Shown piece after piece: positions 22,816 to 35,700 of a DNA stretch of 64,000 bases; within the stretch, counting starts at the first letter, position 1, and each line of letters starts with the position of its first letter. The notes under the pieces were generated by a model, which had not been told where the DNA came from, searched no databases, and saw only the letters and a program-made list of their open reading frames with translations. The stretch lies in NCBI RefSeq assembly GCF_964355755.1, contig NC_092670.1, positions 19,839,201 to 19,903,200 of the forward strand. The letters are read 5' to 3'. A program made the translations under genes and the position numbers. Origin of the DNA: Antedon mediterranea. Taxonomy: Eukaryota; Echinodermata; Crinoidea; Comatulida; Antedonidae.

Positions 22816-25800
22816 ATGCTAAAACCCACTAGTTCTTTAGTCTTTTCAGAACGCCCTACTAGATACGTTAACGGTGTTAGAAAGAAAGAACACCACCTCA
22901 AGCCACTTTTACCAGTGGTTGCTAGCCACGCCGTCACAAGCGAAAGGAGACAGACACGGCCGGAAGGGCTGAAACCCGCCGCCAGTTCACCAAACAACGC
23001 AACAATTTCTGGGCCTAGAAAAACGAAAAGTGCTGGCTCTGATCGAAGAAAAAAGACTGAAGTAATAAATGAGAAACGAGCTTTTTCTAGTACTACTAGG
23101 TCATCGAAAAATAGCAATAACTCCAGGTTTGTTAAAAAACGTCAATTTTATAGTTTACTAAAAATATATTATTAATATTATTAAACACTGTGTGTGACGT
23201 GTGTGATTGAATGAATAATAAATACAGTTAATAAATACATACAGTATAAAAGACCTAGGTCCAGGCATGGTAATAGTAATACTAAGCTTACTGTAAATGT
23301 TGTTATTATAGATATATATTTATATGTATATTAATTATATATTTATCAACTTTACAGAGGTAGGTATACAATTTTTTTTTGTTCAGTCACTGTTCAAGTC
23401 AACTGCAAGTTAATGAAAATGCACTAATTTGATGAGAGTGGATATAAAATAAAACACCAATCACTGAATTAAAAAATTGTAAAACAAAAACTATTATTTA
23501 ACAGATCAAAAAGAGGCTGCAGGACAGAAGCTAATGACACTAGACTAAATCCTGACATTGAATATGGTGGTTGGGTAGATGAAACTTCAGACATACTTTT
23601 TATTGACTCAAAATCAGCTTCGACGAGACCTTCTGAAGGTACTGTAACACACGGAAAGATTTTACCAAAAGACTTGGTAAGTATGGGTAGATTACGCAGA
23701 AAGTAGCCTGGTATAATTGTCTCAGTTCAGTCCAAATTATCTCACTAGATTGGGCTAACAATGCCAGTCACTATGTCTCAATAAGATGAGAAATGAGGAT
23801 TAACTAAAGGTTCTTTCACACTTGTCTGGCACTGGCAAATCATATCAAATGGCAATGTTTCACTTTCACGATACTCCACGAGGCTATGTGCCAATTGATA
23901 TGCGCGTAGCTGTGTGAAAAGGAAACATCGGCGTTCGATTTGAATTGCCGGCGCCGGATTGGAACCTTGTCGGAACAGGTGTGAAAGACCCTTACCACAT
24001 TCAAGAAGGTTAACTAATTATTATTAATTTAAGTATAGTTTAAAGATGTATTGTCTCTTGAAACACAACAAAATGAAGGTTAAAATATTCTAAATTTAAA
24101 TTTGCCATATCAAAGTAATATTAAAGTTATTCACTTTAAGTCGAAAATTCGCGCCAAAAACAACAAGTTTACGTAATTAACAGGTAAATTAATATGATTA
24201 TATTTCGTCTGGAAAATCGTTGTGAGCAAAAGTAAACAAAGATTTCAAACCACGTGTTTGCATTAAGCATGATGCAAATTAGGATTGTTTACAAATCGTC
24301 ACGGTTGAGAAGGTGTTTTCACACAGATCGCGAGGAAGTTTTATGATTATGCATACAGAGTAGCCAAACAAGCGTGTTGCATTATAAATATGTTTTGATC
24401 GTAAACTTTGACTGGAAGTCAAAGTTATTTTTTGAACAAAAGAACGTCTGTATTTCAGTTAAATTATTTTTTTTTTCGACCAATTTTGGTGAAAGTTAAT
24501 AATTATTATTATACTTTAAAATGACCCACTTTTTTTCGAAATATTTTATTTTTTATTTTTTGGGAATTAGTCAAAGGGACAATACATCTTTAATAATATT
24601 GTCAAATGCTTTAATAACCTTAGTTTTTATGTCAGTATTTATTATTCCTGTAGCCATAGTTGTCAATTGTGAGCTACAAAACGTGAACTTTCTTTGATTG
24701 AGTTATTAAACCTATTTGTTTACCTATTTGATAGCTTATTCAATGTCAAGAGAGTGAATATGATAGCATATACGATATTAATCTCCATGCTTGCCACATC
24801 AAGAAAATTCATAATTTAGAAAAGGTATCATTTTTTTGTTCACTGATAATTTATTCATTATTATTACAGTATTACCCTATATTGTTTTTAATAGAATGTA
24901 TATGAATTAATACAGTATTTATGATAATGTTATGTTATGTTATTTATGGTACAAGAGAATTGTGGTCTTTAGAGTTTAAATCCCACACTCTCCAGTTTAG
25001 TTAAACAAAATATTTTATTTACAATTTTTTTTAGGCTTGTATAGGTTTTCAATATTACATAAATTGAAGAGCTATTACATTTATTGTTTTCCTCTTTTAC
25101 AGTTTAGGAAAGTTAAGATATTGGATTTATCGTGCAATGAAATAGAACAAATTGAACATTTATCAAGTAACACTGTAAGTTGTTATATTAATTGCTAAAT
25201 AGTAAATTGGATACGATAATTTTGAGGTCATTGTGGTAATCATATCATCATTGTAAAATATCATATTATAAATTAATTTGCTTTGTATTATATCTTTCAG
25301 AATCTCAAAGAATTGAAACTTTATGGGAACAAAATTTCTGAAATTAAAAACCTTGAAAAGTAATATGTTTCTTTCTTTTTTTGTTATTTATTGTGTTTTT
25401 ATTTTTATTGACTGTTGTTTTAAAATAATTGTATTGATGTTTTTTTTCAGGTTAACAGAACTGTGTATTCTTCAACTTCAGTTTAATAAATTAAAAAGTT
25501 TAGGTAAGAAAATTTGCATAATATTGTTGTACCATGTACCTTCTTTTGCGACCGCCCCTTTCTCCCTCCTGTATCACAGATCTCTCCATTCCTCATTCCC
25601 TCTCTTTCCCTTACATAAGGTCATGCTTTACAAAATATAACAATCTCTACTTCTTTTGCTTTTTTCAGGAAAAGGTTTATTGTCTGCTAAAAAGCTAAAA
25701 TGTCTGCGAGTTGACAACAACCATCTAACGCAAATTGAAGCCAGGGAGATTGCAGCTTTCTCTCAACTCACCAACCTTGATGTCAGCTGCAACAAATTGC

Positions 25801-28560
25801 AAAACTTATCGGTGAATTTTGATTTAGTTTATTTATAGTTTTTTCGTCGTGAGGTGGTTTCCCAATTAATCGTACGATCAAAACGGTACTGGGTATGATC
25901 AACTAGCGTTCGTGTTCCCACCTAATCATCCATTCATAGAAGTACTGATGAAGATATCAATCTGTGGCGACAATAGAATGGACCCAAGACCTGGCTATCT
26001 TCAACTTTTAAATAATAGAAAGTTTAGAAAAATGTTTTTGTTAGACTAGAAATGTACGTTGTATGTATATAGAAAAATGGTTGTAGTTTTCAAAATTACG
26101 TTGTATAAGTTGCGATGTGAAAAACTGTTATTTGATCGTTAGTTGTCGTGTACATGAAGCAAAAATATAAATATAATAAAATAAAATAAAAATCGTTAGT
26201 AAAACTTTTAAAAAGAGTAAAGATATAAGGAAGAAAAGCAAAGAGATTATGGAGCGGCTGTACCAGAATATACAACACTAAGTATTGTAAAGTTAAAAAC
26301 TAAAAATTTAGGCGATCTTGTCAAAGGTCAAGCGCCTTCAGCCTGCCACGTTTCGATATTCAATATTGAACTTGACCTTATCTTTTTCTCAATTTTTTTC
26401 TTCATCCTGTATGTGATTTGTTTTTTGCTATGGGTATAGTTATTTCGATAAATAAATATTCATTCATTCAAGATTCAAGAAATTTATTGGTCCACTTAAA
26501 ATGGAAATTCATTTTGCTTTTTAAAAAAGAAAAGTTTAATATTATCATCTTTTTATAATTTTCAATGTAGGTATTCAACTGTTTAAATTCATTAGAGGAG
26601 CTGCTCGCTTCAAATAACATCTTAAAAACTGTGACAGATTTAAGTCGATGTAGAAAGGTAAGACAAAAATCATTTAAAAAAAAGATGTACCCTAATGCAA
26701 GCTGGTTCAAATAAGAATATCATTGTCTTCTTCCCTTTGCAGCTTCAAGAATTGAATCTGTCATCAAATAGTTTGACTAGTATATCAGGACTGAAGGGTC
26801 TCCCTCTGTTAGCGGTAAGATACAGGAGTTTGTAGTTTACTCTATGTTAGTTAGCATATAACTTCATGTTTGATATCTGAGGTTCCCAAATGATCAGCAA
26901 GTGCTGGATGGATCACCCTCATTAAATATGGTAAAAAAAAGTTAATAGATTACCTACGATCTACTGTATCTATAGACGCTCTTATCATTTTTTTCAGAGT
27001 TTACATCTGTCCCATAATCTCTTGACATCTGAGGCTGTTCAGGGTCTTGGTAAATTAAGGTTAGTAAGTTTTTTACTATACTATCCTATTTATTTTACAA
27101 AGCCAATGTGGTAAAGACAACTTCAGTGACCGGAATGGTCATAATTTGAAACATCTAGAGACTATTACAGCCTAAATGAAACACTGAACATGATACAAAA
27201 CCTGCATTTTATTTTTTAGATCTTTACAAGAACTTGATTTATCTCACAACAAAATATCCAAATTAAACTCCTTTTCCAGTCAATTTCCAGTAATAGAGGT
27301 GTTGAATTTGACAAAGAATTCTATTGAGTGGCTGGAAGTGGTAAGCCTATCATATTTTAAAATGAGAATATTATAACATTGTGTTTGATTGGATCGTAGT
27401 GGTTATTACCAAAGGATATGTATCTTGCAGAGTAACTGTTCCAATGGTGATACGTTATATCAAATGATATTTTTCGTCATCATTTGTAACATCTTTTGTT
27501 TTTATTTACCCGCAAGGTTCATCTTTCAAGTTGTGAATTTTTAGTTGAACTGTTCCTAGCAGAGAATCCGTTCATCAAATCCTCAGATTTCAAACCTAGG
27601 TGAGTTACTTGCACTTGCACATTCTTGTATCTCCAATTTGACTTCCGTGGACATGCCTTTACATAAATACATAAATTTGCACGCACACACAGTATAAGTA
27701 ATTTTTAAAATATTTTTTACCTATAGCTATCATGAAGAAGTACACAGATGTATATCAGGCATTGAAATGGTCGATGGAGTTATTGTGAAACAGACAAAAC
27801 AGAAACCTGTGCCATTCATGAGACCAATGTCAGCAGCTTCAGGTAAAGGTTAATTATTCACCTGCTAACTAAAGAAACTTCTTCCAACAAGTGTAACATT
27901 TTTGGACAGTGGTAAATCTATTTTCAATATAGAACATCAAAGAACTTTATTTGGTGATCTTGATTTTTATTTATAACTTAATAAAGAAGGTTTAATAAAA
28001 AATAAAATTATGTTCACTTAGGATTGAGTGCAAAGCAGGTACAAAGCCAGCTTCAAACAGTAGAGGCTGATCTAAACATGTTTGGGCAAGATTTAAGAGA
28101 AAAGTAAGTGATATACAGTATAAAGAGGCATTAAATTGTTTTATTTTGCCACACACAGGAAGTAGTTTAACAAGTTTTGTTGCTGTTTAATAGGTTTGAA
28201 AACTTGCGTACCACAATGGACACACTACCAGCAGAGCGCCCGATATCAGTGGCCAGTGAATTGAGCATCACAAGTGTATCAACCCTCGCAAGCTCCCGGC
28301 CAGGTAGCAGCAGATGTAGCAGGTACAACAGACTTCTCCATTTTTTTGTCGCACCACTCAGTCACATTTCAATTAATCAATATCGTACCGTACTGGTATA
28401 GCCATTTTCTTTGTAATATGTATGCAGTTTCATCAACACATTTTTACAGATAGTTCTTTACCTTTCTGTTCTAAAGAGTAGAATCTGGTTTTTTATTTGT
28501 TTCCTTAGTCGAAGCCGATTACAAGATGCTAAAGCCTACGCAACAACACACTTTAAATAA
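22816..28560 (+). CDS. Leucine-rich-repeat protein, SDS22-like, unnamed
   Basis: Fifteen exons: 22816-23126, 23505-23676, 25103-25174, 25301-25359, 25451-25503, 25669-25811, 26571-26657, 26743-26814, 26998-27059, 27220-27340, 27517-27599, 27727-27842, 28022-28103, 28194-28322, 28509-28560. They join in frame to 537 aa. Residues 1-160 are basic and low-complexity. Residues about 162-410 hold roughly ten 22-25-residue LRRs of the LxxLxLxxNxIxxI type (LKILDLSCNEIEQI-like, LQELNLSSNSLTSI, LQELDLSHNKISKL), ended by an LRR-cap-like segment (ISGIEMVDGVIV). The C-tail is Ser/Arg-rich. Several exons each carry about one repeat. I do not recognise an orthologue. Such proteins are usually protein-binding adaptors, often centrosomal or ciliary, but that is family inference only. 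Poly(A) signal AATAAA at 28792-28797. Confidence 0.85.
23806..23993. mobile_element. MITE family 6
   Basis: Left end AAAGGTTCTTTCACACTTGT, right end ACAGGTGTGAAAGACCCTT. The interior contains further inverted phrases ('ggcaatgtttcactttcacg' / 'gtgtgaaaaggaaacatcgg'). In intron 2 of the LRR gene. Confidence 0.75.
24041..24592. mobile_element. MITE family 2, copy A (552 bp)
   Basis: Starts TAAAGATGTATTGTCTC and ends GGGACAATACATCTTTA; TA at both outer edges suggests a TA target. Nearly the whole length matches the copy at 29632-30183 in the same orientation, with the same 552-bp length. No coding frame. In LRR gene intron 2. Confidence 0.88.
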
Positions 28561-29472
28561 AACCCTGTCTTGGCATCATTTGGATAAATCCTGTCTGTGG
28601 CAACATTCTCCAACTTACTGATTCAAATAACATACCTAGATAAGGTAGATGACATTGTGGAGGAATTACTGGCAAAAGAAAGATGGCTGCCCATGATGTG
28701 TGGCCAATAGATGTGCAATGTTTATATTGTTATTGTCAGTATATTATATGTACAATTTTTAGATTTTGTTGATAAATGAGAGTGAAGAACAAATAAATTT
28801 AAAGTACAAGGACTAGTTGTAGATTTTTTTTGGTATTTATTTACATTAACTTTTGAAAAATCTATAAACAATGTAATTTTATATACACAGGTAAAGTTAG
28901 TAATGTAAGGTTTGTGGTACACCATGCTTTTTCAAAAAGGGAATAAAGTTTGAGAATGTTATTCAAAATTTCTCCAGAATATGGTTTTAACATAAAAACC
29001 AACATTTTTAGCCATTCTCAACTTGACTGTTTCCTTTGGCAACACATGGTATACCGCAAACCTAGCTTTACTACTAAAGTGTTAATTTGCCATATAAACT
29101 TTTAAACAATATCATAGGTATAGTGATACATTTCTGTGACTTCAAACTTCACCACTAGGGTGTCATGTCACAAGCTGATTTTCCACTAGGCAAATTTGTT
29201 TGTATGAATCGAAAGCGTGAGCTTATACGCATGCATATTCATTCATTCATCTTCCAAATCCCTCTCTACGCATGTGTACAAGCTCACACTTTTTGATTCG
29301 GCTTTAATGTGATGTCACAGGTTTAAACTTTATCTGTGACTTCACCACTAAGTGTGATGTCACAGGTTCATGTCACTCGTGCTTCACTATAAAATTTCAA
29401 CTTTGTTTAGCAGGCCTGAAAAACACCGGGTACTGGACTGAACACTACACGTTGAATTCTCATCTGATGTGT
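28561..29472. other. Convergent intergenic region LRR gene / CENPM
   Basis: Holds the LRR gene 3' UTR with AATAAA at 28792. At about 29170-29310 is a degenerate repeat ('ccactaggcaaatttgttt', 'gaatcgaaagcgtgagctt', mirrored by 'aagctcacactttttgattcgg') related to the family 5 MITE at 50598. Tandem phrases 'gtgatgtcacaggtt' occur near 29310-29370. No coding exon. Confidence 0.5.
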
Positions 29473-31849
29473 TTATAAAGTTTCTTGAAATGTAAATGAC
29501 TGGCGTGTAGCCTCAATAATCATTGGGGATATCCACTTCCTTGCGCCACATGCTACTTGTAGTAGAGACAGAACTTTCTGTGAAATGCTCTTCAGCTCTT
29601 TGTCTTCCTGCAACAAAGTACACTAAATAGTTAAAGATGTATTGTCCCTTGAAAAACAAAAAAATGAAGGTCAAAATATACTAAATTTTGATTGGCTATA
29701 TCAAAGTAGTATTAAAGTTATTCACTTTAAGTCAAAAAATCGAGCCAAAAACAACAATTTTACGTAATTAACAGCTAAATTAATTTGATTACATTTCGTC
29801 TGAAAAATAGTCGCGAGCGAATGTAAACAAAGATTTCAAACCACGAGTATGCATTAAGCATGGTGCTAATTAGGATTGTTTACAACTCGTCACGGTTGAG
29901 AAGGTGTTTTCACACAGATCGCGAGGAAGTTTTATGATTATGCATACAGTAGCCAAATAAGCGCATTGCATTATGAGATATGTTTTGATCGAAAACTTTG
30001 ACTGGAAGTCAAAAGTTATTTTTTGAACAAAAAAACGTCTGTATTTCAGTTAAATGATTTTTTTTCCCACTAATTTTTGGTGAAAGTTAATAACTATTAT
30101 GATACTTCAAAGTGACCCACTTTTTTTCGAAATCTTTTTATTTTAATTTTTTTGGAATTTGACAAAGGGACAATACATCTTTAATATTGTTGAGTTTTTG
30201 CTTATAATAGAAAACTAATCCTGTGAAAAACGTTACTTCCAATCACATTCAACAAAGCATTACAGTGAATAAGATAGGATGTTAGGTTAATTTTATTTCA
30301 CAATTTTAGACCCTGCATTTCCTCACCCATCCCATTTAAAAAACTTAGATCCTCTACGGATGCTACTGTGGTCTAATGGTAGGGTTGAAGGATTTACGAA
30401 TCTATTAGTAGGTTCATCTTTATTATTTATACATTATTTTCAGGCTTATGTTGTAGTGTATATTGTAATTAACAAATTCTTACTTACATCAAAGCCAGCA
30501 CAGAGCATTGGCATGTGGTATGCGTCACAAAGTCCTGTGATGTTCTTGATATCAGCTCCATGTAGGTTTGTATTATTAGCATTGTGAACAATACAACAAC
30601 ACCGACCTAGGAAATATTCACAATCAAGGGTCTTTAAAGATGCTTCCATACTGCTAATACTGTAAAAATGGAAAGGAAAAAACACTGTATTTAAATGCCA
30701 TCAACTGTCATTCAAAGCTCTGTCTTTCTTTCTATTCTACGTTTCTCTGCCTTTCTATTACATGCTTCTCTGCCTTTCTTTTCAAGTCATGGGTACAAAT
30801 CCTGATTCTGACATATTGCTACATCACCAGGATTTGTCTTGTCAATGGACAAAGGAAGGCTAGGTTGGAAGCATTAAACGCTTAATAAAACTATGCACTT
30901 ACCTTTCTATATCTGTTATATACAATAATTAGCAGACATTTTGTCTGTGTGAAATACTCAACCTGAAGCACATACCTTGCTCTATTGGTCAAATCAATAA
31001 TAAACACAATATAGTCAATGTTAGGCCTTGTGTCCTCAGTATCTACGGGTAAAGGGAGTCGTCTAGCTGTACGTCTAAAAAGAAGTGTTATGTTTATAAA
31101 TATTCTAAATCAAATAATAGAAAATCAGAATACAGTAAGTACAGAAGTTCGTTTATGTACAAATCGATAACATTATTTAAAAGGATGAATATATTAATTT
31201 GGGGCTTTAAAAGCTTGCAGTAGTCACTGGTTTTAAAAGACCTATTTTGTGAAAAGATTCTTTCATAGACATGTTATAAGAACTAGAAGGTCAACTAGGC
31301 TCGCTAAAGCAAAGTGACGCTAACAGGGCAGAGACTGTTTAAAATGGACAGCATATCTGTTCAAAAATGTTATTTAATATAAAGATTTATTTTTTAAAAT
31401 AATAACCTGAATAAACCTAACCACATGCATTGTGCTGTGTGGATCCTGTCCACTGTAACTCACTTTTTGAGCTGTGATCATATTAGAGTTGACCATCTAG
31501 TTTTTATAATGTCTATGGTCCATGGACTCTATTAAAAGCTATTTACAATCACTTACATTTGCAATGAAAATGATGTTTTTTGAGATATAATGGATGATGC
31601 GAATTTGTGTTTTCCCATACCTTCAGCACCTACAAGCTTTTATAAATAGAATAAATAATAAATACAATAAAAAATTAATGAAAATTTTTTTTTTATGAAC
31701 AAACATTGGTTAGTGGTAGTTAGAATCACAAACAAAACATCTTTAAAAAAAGTCTTTTTTTTTTTAATACCTACCAAAAGTGTTGCTGTATTTGGTGATG
31801 AAATTATGTTATGGGGCGAGAGAACGTGGGTTTTTCTTACTTCTCCCAT
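29473..31849 (-). CDS. CENPM: CENP-M, pseudo-GTPase kinetochore subunit
   Basis: Five exons in transcript order: 31849-31771, 31629-31557, 31074-30976, 30659-30488, 29607-29473. They join in frame to 185 aa (human protein is about 180 aa). Matches to CENP-M: NTATLLVG at residues 20-27, a YIVFIIDL strand, SSMEASLKTLD, EYFLGRCCCIV and PMLCAGFD. CENP-M is a small-GTPase-like fold that does not bind GTP in vertebrates and organises the CENP-H/I/K/M part of the inner kinetochore. Here residues 27-34 read GAEGMGKH, a P-loop lacking only the final Ser/Thr. The ATG has a purine at -3 and G at +4. Intron 4 contains a 552-bp MITE. Divergent neighbour is ERCC1. Confidence 0.92.
29632..30183. mobile_element. 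MITE family 2, copy B (552 bp)
   Basis: Starts TAAAGATGTATTGTCCC and ends GGGACAATACATCTTTA with TA at the outer edges. Direct-orientation relative of the copy at 24041, nearly identical over long stretches ('cacacagatcgcgaggaag', 'aaaacgtctgtatttcag'). In CENPM intron 4. Confidence 0.9.
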
Positions 31850-32722
31850 CCTCAAACAAAAACAAACTAAATCAAAGAAAAAACTATTAATAGAAATAAA
31901 AATTAATTTCATGGAAATCTGACTAGCATCAAATGAAGTACAGTACAGTAACAGGCATCTTTACTTTCCTTTGCTATCGTTAGAGTAGACTTCAATGTGC
32001 TCTCTCATCAGTGCCTACTCTCCTTTTATTATTCTATCTTCTGCCCTGTTGTCAGCAAACTGTCAGTAGGTAGACTGTAGAGAGGTCTATCCCCTAGTAA
32101 CTAACATGTTAGTAGAGCCTAGGCCCTAGCTAGGCCTAGCTAGCTGGAGAGATATCAAAGTTTGTATTGAATCTTGATGATGATATTTGATACCAAGTTC
32201 TAGCCTAGCTAGGTATCATTATTAATATTAGATTGTAACTTAAAACTGTAAAATGAAGAGATACAAAAACTCACTATATTAATGAAAAACAACCCAAGTG
32301 ATCACTGTTTTACACTCTCTGCAGAGATGGGTTGCGTTGTGTTTATAGTTTGCATTTCGCGCGCATAATAATGACGTAACGCTCAAGGGGGTGTCCCTAA
32401 ACAATAGCACACCTAGGCTAGTAACTCTAACATTTATAATTAGTTATAATTATATTTAGTTATTTAAAATAGAAATTTAGTATACTGTAGTAAATAAAAC
32501 AAACTGTAAATTATAAATTATAATTCTATTCAAAAGCCTAGGCCTTAATCTAGCCTTTTTTGTTTTTATTTTCAGAGGTCTCAGCTCTTTTTTTTAGAAA
32601 GATAGGTGGCCTGCATGTGAAAAAATTATGCTCGAGTTTACGGTCGACACAAAATAAACTTTTATTTTTTACAAACTTTTATTTAGATTCTTACCAACAA
32701 GAACTCTAACGCTTGGCTAGAG
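31850..32722. promoter_or_regulatory. Divergent region CENPM / ERCC1
   Basis: About 870 bp separates the two start codons. A compact cluster at 32350-32380 holds TTTCGCGC (32355-32362, E2F consensus) and TGACGTAA (32372-32379, CRE/ATF-like) in a CpG-containing stretch. This would suit an S/G2-expressed kinetochore gene and a repair gene sharing a promoter. Transcription start sites cannot be read from sequence alone. Confidence 0.5.
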
Positions 32723-35700
32723 ATGGAGAAAAGAAAATTTATTATACCATCAGCAGCAGAAGTTAAAAGTGCAGATAATACAAAGCCAAAAGTAATATAC
32801 GTAGTTTAATATAGCTAGGCCCGCAGAGGGCTAGGCTAGGCCTACTACTAGTACTACTAGCTAGGCTAGTACTACCTAGCCGAAAGGTTACAGACAATCG
32901 GGTCCACGAACGATCGGCTCCATTTTAGAGACGATCGGGTCCACAAAAAAAAAGTACACTAGAGGGAGACACTTCCACTAGCAAAAAGGCATCGGTCACC
33001 TATAAATAATAAATAAACGTTTTTTAAAACTGTTTATTTATTGACAATTCCGGTTATAAAATTATGTGTATTTAAAAAAAAATAATGACCTTAAAAAATG
33101 ATACTTCCGGTACCCTTTAACTTCCGGCTTTATATAATTAATAATGACTTTGATACTTCCGGTTGAATGTAGGGAATTATTTATTTATATTTGACCTATT
33201 TACTACTACATTATTACCTATGTATAAAAACATTTAATTACATTCATCATGGGTGACCTTACGGATGATAGGATGATTAATATAGCCAGTATCTAAAATG
33301 CATTATTATTAATATATATTTTAAGAATTAATTATATTCATTTTTCATTGTTTGGCATTTTACACAGGTAAAATCATACTTCAAAGCTCGAAATAATACT
33401 GCAAATAATGCCAATGATGGGCTTACCTCGGCTTGCGAAAGTTCAACAAAAGCATCAACAAAGCATTTACAGTCTACAGCCGGTGATCACGGTGTTATAA
33501 AAGGTAATTTACAGGCAGGTACTGAGCTAACTATCAATCCTGTCAATTACGGTAGTACTGTATCTGAAATCTCCAAAAGTTCCATTTATTTTCTCAATTC
33601 AATCTAAAAGATCAGACTTAAATCAGGTCAGACTTCAAATGAGATCGAAATGATGTACAATTCGCAGAGTTTACTGTAGGAAAAAAACTGCAATAGAACC
33701 CCTGTTTAGGGGATACCTTTGGGACCCAATAAAGTGTCCCCATACTTGGAGTGTCCCCCTGAATAGTGGTTTGCCGTAATGTTAAAACATACAGTATATC
33801 TACTTTTTCGTTTCACAGGCAAGTGTCGTCTTAACAAAGATTGTATAGCGGCGCAAGATAGGTAACTGGGTGAAACGTTTGTAATCCATGGACGCCATTC
33901 CGGCGGAAAAATTTGAACCGAAATAAAGTTGTTGTCATGGCAATATCGTACGATGTTTCGGTCAAATAACGAAGTCAATGTAAACACACAGAATTAATCT
34001 GAAAGTGTCCAGATCCCAAAGAAACTTTTATTTTACTTTCTTTACATAATTTTTTCCCTTTTCCATGAATCAACCCTCAAGATGGTTAACCACAGATACT
34101 TCGAGGTAGACCGCAAAATTTATACCATTTACATTTAAATCACAATAATAACCTGTCCGCCCGAATGGCGTCCATGGATTTACTGGGCGCGTAGTGTTAT
34201 AAGATAGGAGCTTGGCAACAGTTACCTATCTTGCGCTGCGTAGCGGCGCTATACAATCTTTGGTCTTAATAGTGTTTTCAGGGGTCTTCTAATGAGGCTT
34301 TTTACTGTATTAATAATTTATATTTCAAAATATGGTTTTAAATAATTTGTTTTCTATACATACAAAATGTAAATATGTTACTATGTAGATAAATCATTAA
34401 ATGGGAAAATGGTTGCGCCTTCAACTGAATCAAAGACTGGTAGGTTAGATGCCGAGTCTACTGTGTCTTCAGTTCCGAGTACTTCAACAACAGTGGTGCC
34501 TCAAGAGATACAGAAGTCAAACGTTGCAGCCACTGGTAACAAGATTGGGTCTGGATTTGCAGATAAGTTTGCTGCCTTAAAAGAAACTGCCAAATATGAG
34601 AAGCCAAAGATGCCTGAACATTCTGCAGCGTAAGTTGTAAATTACCATATTAACATGGAGTAAAAGAATATACTCCATGATATTAACAAGTGTCTCATTT
34701 AAAAGATGTCCTAGAATAGTGGTTGTCTTGTTGAATATTTCTCCTTCCTTCTCCTTCCAAGAAAGTATAGATCATAAACAGCCTGTTTTCCTGTCAGGAC
34801 TGTTGTGTCAAAAAGAAGAAAGCAAAATAATCCTTCACCAAGTTGTTTTCTGTATTTTGTAGCCATTTAATAACTAAAATTATTATTAAATTATTATTTT
34901 ATAGGAAAGCCCCAGATGTTCCAGTTGTCAAAAGCAAAGCTATCTCATATAATTGTCTTGTTGTACATCCGAAACAGGTATATATATTATATTCAACATA
35001 ATTATATTTAATTTTATTTTGTGCATTGACAAAATTTTAGTATAGTTGTAAAGTCCTGATTTAGACTTATAAAGCAATGTCTGTTAGAGAAGAGACAATG
35101 TTTTATACTTAAAACAAAACAAAACTTCTTTCTTTTTTTCTTTAAGCGTGGCAACCCTATTCTGAAATTTGTGAGGAATGTCCCATATGAATTCAATGAC
35201 ATAGTTCCTGATTATATCATGGGAAAAACAACATGCGCTCTTTTTTTAAGGTCAGTTAATAATAAACATGGTTACTTAATTACTTACTGCTTTGGAACTA
35301 TCTACCTAACTATGTTGTTCTTAGCACACCAATCAACTCAAAAACAACTTTGACAGACACATAACAAACACTAAGAGAAGTTGCAACTCTTACAAGTATT
35401 AATTCACTGCTTCTTTGACATCACTAAAGGTAATTGCATCACTAAAGGTAAGCATGCTTACCTATAGATTATTTCATATCTGGATATAATATTGTAATTT
35501 TCTTTCTTAGTTTGCGTTACCATCTTCTAAATCCTAATTACATCTTTGGAAGAGCCAAATCACTGAGCAACATGTTCAACCTACGTTTACTGCTAGTGCA
35601 AGTTGACATAGTAAGTTATCATAGTAATTGTCTTTTACAATAACTTGGCATCCATATCTAGTCCTCATTATCTCATTTTTGTCTCATTTTTATATTTCAG

